The notes under the pieces are model-generated. The model was given only the letters and a program-made list of their open reading frames with translations. It searched no databases and had not been told where the DNA came from. From an uncultured Erysipelotrichaceae bacterium (GTDB taxonomy: Bacteria > Bacillota_I > Bacilli_A > Erysipelotrichales > Coprobacillaceae): a stretch of 26,434 nucleotides of DNA. Of this stretch, positions 24,186-26,434 are shown in pieces; positions within the stretch are counted from its first letter, which is position 1, and every line of letters begins with the position of its first letter. The translations under genes and the position numbers were made by a program. The stretch covers positions 1-26,434 of the forward strand of contig URQL01000006.1 of assembly GCA_900550005.1 (NCBI GenBank). The letters are read 5' to 3'.

Positions 24186-26234
24186 TCATTTTTTAGTTTG
24201 TATACGGTCATAAAGATATTCTTTAACAACCCGTTTTACTTTTCTAGCTCCATATTTATAGACTTCTTCTTCGGTTAGATTTTTTTCAAAATAATTCACA
24301 TCATAAGGAATTTTAAAATCTTGTTTTGCATTATACAAATCTAATTCGTATTGAATGATTTTTTCTATTGCTTGATGATCTAAATGCTTAAAATAAAGAA
24401 TTTGATCAATACGATTTAACCACTCTTTAGAAAAGTAATTTTCAATCAAACCCTGCTTCTTTACTTTTGTAAAACCAATACGATAATTTCTTTGATCTAC
24501 TCCTGCATTGGAAGTCATAATGATCATCGTATCTTTAAAATCAATCACTCTTCCTTTTTGATCTTTAATTGTTCCTTCATCAAAAATATTTAAGAATAAA
24601 TTCAACACATCTTTATGCGCTTTTTCAATCTCATCTAATAGAATAATAGAACGAGGATGATGTAAAATATGTTGTAATAAACAGGAGTGATCATCATAAC
24701 CAATGTAACCTGGACTTGTACCAATCAATTTCGTTACACTGGTTTGATCTTTATACTCATTCATATCTAAACGAATGAAACTATATTCGTCCTGTAAATA
24801 GTATTTTGCTAGTAATTTTGCACATTTTGTTTTACCCACTCCCGTTGGTCCAACAAATAAAGCAACCCATTTAGGTTTATCCTCCTCATAAATACCTTGT
24901 TCAATTTGTTTTAAATGTTTAATTAACGTATGAATCACTTGATCTTGACCAAATAAGTTTTCTTGTAAATTCTTTTCTAAACTCATTATAGAAGAATGAG
25001 GTTTACGATTTGTTCGTGTAAATACGACGTGATCAATACTTTCCTGACTTACTTTTTTTATACCATGAACCTTACAATAAACAAGAACAAGATCCAATAG
25101 ATCTAATGATCGATCTGGATCTGCTTTACGATAGAAATGTTCTCTAGCCATTTTTAAAAGATAAGGTAACCACTTATCATCTATTTTAACATGATGATAA
25201 TTTTCATAATCTTCTTTTAAACCTTTAAGAATTTGTAATGTTTCATCATAGGAAGAACTATCTAAATGAATATATTGAAAACGTCGATTTAAGGCTTCTT
25301 CTTTTTCAAAATATTTTGTATATTCTTCTTCTGTTGTGGCCCCTATACAAGTAAATTCCTTTCTAGCAATATACGGTTTAATAATGTTTGAAGCATCAAT
25401 AGCGCCTTCGGCACCACCCGCACCAACTAAATTATGAATTTCATCAATAAAAATAATACAATGAGGTTCTTTTATAACCTTTTTAATGATCTTTTTAAAT
25501 TTTTCCTCAAATTCTCCACGATATTTCGTTCCTGCAACCACACTAACTAAATCCAATTCGTAAATCGTTGTGTTAAGTAATGGTTCGGGTACTTTACCTT
25601 CATTAATTGACAAAGCAAGTTTTTCAATTAGCGCTGTTTTTCCTACCCCAGCCCTTCCTACAACAATTGCATTATTCTTCTCTTTACGACATAGTACTTC
25701 AATAAGTAATTGTAATTCTTTTTCTTTACCAATAATTTTTGTTTTTTTAACTTGAACTTGTTTATTTAAGTTGATTAGTTCGGGTATTGTATCAAGTTCA
25801 TGACTCCCCTTCATCATTTTTTCCAATTCATTTTGTAATGTAATCAAATCAACACCGTATTTTTTTAATAATTCATTAGCAACCGCATCTTCTTTTGTAA
25901 TGAGTGCTAAACATAAAGCTTCCACACTTACTTTCTTTTCTTGATGTTCATAAGAATATTTAATTGCATGATCTAAAATAGATCGCATATTACTTGTATA
26001 TTCCATGTAAAATGGTTGCATTTGATTTTGACCAAATAAACGAATAAGATCCTTTCTAATTTTTTCTTCTTTTAAATGATAATTTTCTAATAAAGGATAG
26101 AGAGGATTATCTTTAGTTTTCATCACAGAAAGTAGGAGATGTTCACTTCCCATATTGGCATGTCCTAAATCAAAAGCGATGCTTTCTCCTATCACAATGA
26201 GTTTTTGTGCTTTCTCACTAAATTTTGTTAACAT
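24186..26234 (-). CDS. clpC: ClpC/ClpA-type AAA+ protease ATPase, short form
   Basis: 682-aa Hsp100 unfoldase that feeds substrates to ClpP. Domains: Clp_N repeats (residues 1-140); first AAA+ module with Walker A GRAGVGKT (193-200), pore loop AGTKYRGEF and Walker B IIFIDE (260-265); second AAA+ module with Walker A GPTGVGKT (462-469), pore loop GYIGY and Walker B ILLDEIEKAH (531-540); C-terminal small domain with YGARKVKRV. RIGF after MTSNAG lies where the ClpP-contact loop is expected. Typical ClpC is about 810 aa. Here the coiled-coil middle (UVR-type) domain between the first lid and the second AAA+ module is absent. No ctsR, mcsA or mcsB precede it and no CtsR box is seen. Confidence 0.88.
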   Translation of the reverse strand: MLTKFSEKAQKLIVIGESIAFDLGHANMGSEHLLLSVMKTKDNPLYPLLENYHLKEEKIRKDLIRLFGQNQMQPFYMEYTSNMRSILDHAIKYSYEHQEKKVSVEALCLALITKEDAVANELLKKYGVDLITLQNELEKMMKGSHELDTIPELINLNKQVQVKKTKIIGKEKELQLLIEVLCRKEKNNAIVVGRAGVGKTALIEKLALSINEGKVPEPLLNTTIYELDLVSVVAGTKYRGEFEEKFKKIIKKVIKEPHCIIFIDEIHNLVGAGGAEGAIDASNIIKPYIARKEFTCIGATTEEEYTKYFEKEEALNRRFQYIHLDSSSYDETLQILKGLKEDYENYHHVKIDDKWLPYLLKMAREHFYRKADPDRSLDLLDLVLVYCKVHGIKKVSQESIDHVVFTRTNRKPHSSIMSLEKNLQENLFGQDQVIHTLIKHLKQIEQGIYEEDKPKWVALFVGPTGVGKTKCAKLLAKYYLQDEYSFIRLDMNEYKDQTSVTKLIGTSPGYIGYDDHSCLLQHILHHPRSIILLDEIEKAHKDVLNLFLNIFDEGTIKDQKGRVIDFKDTMIIMTSNAGVDQRNYRIGFTKVKKQGLIENYFSKEWLNRIDQILYFKHLDHQAIEKIIQYELDLYNAKQDFKIPYDVNYFEKNLTEEEVYKYGARKVKRVVKEYLYDRIQTKK

Positions 26235-26309
26235 ACGCCACCTGCTTTCTCTAATCTATTGTATGTTTTACCTTCTTCTATTATTAACTTTTTTAAATTA
26301 TTTAAACGC

Positions 26310-26339
26310 AAAAAACCAGGTGGTATCATCCATCTGGTT
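26310..26339 (-). terminator. Terminator after the helicase gene
   Basis: A 9-pair interrupted stem (AACCAG-TGG with CCA-CTGGTT, 26314-26339) followed by six Ts on the minus strand; it overlaps the stop codon of the upstream gene. Confidence 0.75.
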
Positions 26340-26434
26340 AAGATAAAATATCCAATAATTCTTCTTTAGAAAGAGAACTAATTGAACTTGTTTGACCAGC
26401 TAACACTTGGTCAACTAATTCTTGTTTTGATTTT
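26338..26434 (-). CDS. C-terminal end of a probable SNF2-family helicase (partial)
   Basis: Only the last 31 codons are in the window: KQELVDQVLAGQ, then SSLSKEELLDILS and a stop. The pattern of a helix with LVDxVLxG, a Ser-rich turn and a final SKEELLxIL resembles the C-terminus of bacterial SNF2/DEAD-box-like ATP-dependent helicases of Firmicutes. The evidence is short and the assignment tentative. Confidence 0.45.
   Translation of the reverse strand, partial: KSKQELVDQVLAGQTSSISSLSKEELLDILS

Noticed and set aside
25570..26346. Plus-strand frames opposite clpC
   Set aside because: They are antisense shadows of the conserved ClpC coding sequence.
1..26434. CRISPR arrays, tRNA or rRNA genes, insertion sequences, prophage genes
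   Set aside because: No regularly spaced repeats, no tRNA-like cloverleaf with CCA-type ends, no transposase or phage protein motifs were seen on either strand.

Overview
The window is about 26 kb of AT-rich, low-GC Firmicutes DNA. The code is standard, ribosome binding sites are strong GGAGG types, and almost every gene is on the minus strand. Gene content (speA-speE-speB-CASDH-nspC polyamine operon, several 6-phospho-beta-glucosidases, meso-DAP dehydrogenase, clpC next to ispD, rpsF-ssb-rpsR) suggests a gut anaerobe of the Erysipelotrichia/Coprobacillaceae type. That placement is inference; no rRNA is present to confirm it.

Layout. 1-2084: copper-exporting P-type ATPase (cut by the window edge) with its own promoter and a CsoR-like palindrome. 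2104-2971: PHP-family histidinol-phosphatase. 3076-8644: a five-gene, translationally coupled polyamine operon (arginine decarboxylase, spermidine synthase-like, agmatinase, carboxynorspermidine synthase, carboxynorspermidine decarboxylase). 8645-9019: a 340-base structured leader of that operon with promoter, long-range closing stems, and a terminator that can be replaced by an antiterminator. 9067-10675: decayed HAD phosphatase and a frameshifted AraC regulator. 10681-16073: intact GH1, an FMN-dependent alpha-hydroxy-acid oxidase-like protein, a bicupin, a half-deleted MFS transporter, a NimA/PNPOx-like flavoprotein and a frameshifted HAD phosphatase. 16141-18692: broken RpiR regulator divergent from an intact GH1, followed by a maltose-acetyltransferase fragment. 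18759-19786: meso-DAP dehydrogenase. 19805-21790: a GH1 pseudogene with a large deletion, a zinc-dependent phospholipase C-like protein, and a dead AAA/DUF4143 ATPase. 21960-23146: rpsF-ssb-rpsR. 23252-26434: response-regulator fragment, ispD, a short ClpC, and the C-terminus of a probable SNF2-family helicase.

How the parts work together. The polyamine operon can convert arginine to agmatine to putrescine (SpeA, SpeB), then make spermidine by the aspartate-semialdehyde route (CASDH, NspC). The co-transcribed SpeE has no visible SpeD partner here and carries an Asn in its active-site motif, so its role is unclear. The most interesting object is the untranslated leader of this operon. Three long-range helices, a closed apical hairpin and mutually exclusive terminator/antiterminator pairings give it the architecture of a riboswitch or attenuator. 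It matches no class I can recognise from the sequence.

The accessory part (9-21 kb) is visibly decaying. At least eight genes are broken, many by one-base length changes in homopolymer runs, others by true nonsense codons and large deletions. The housekeeping genes on either side are intact.
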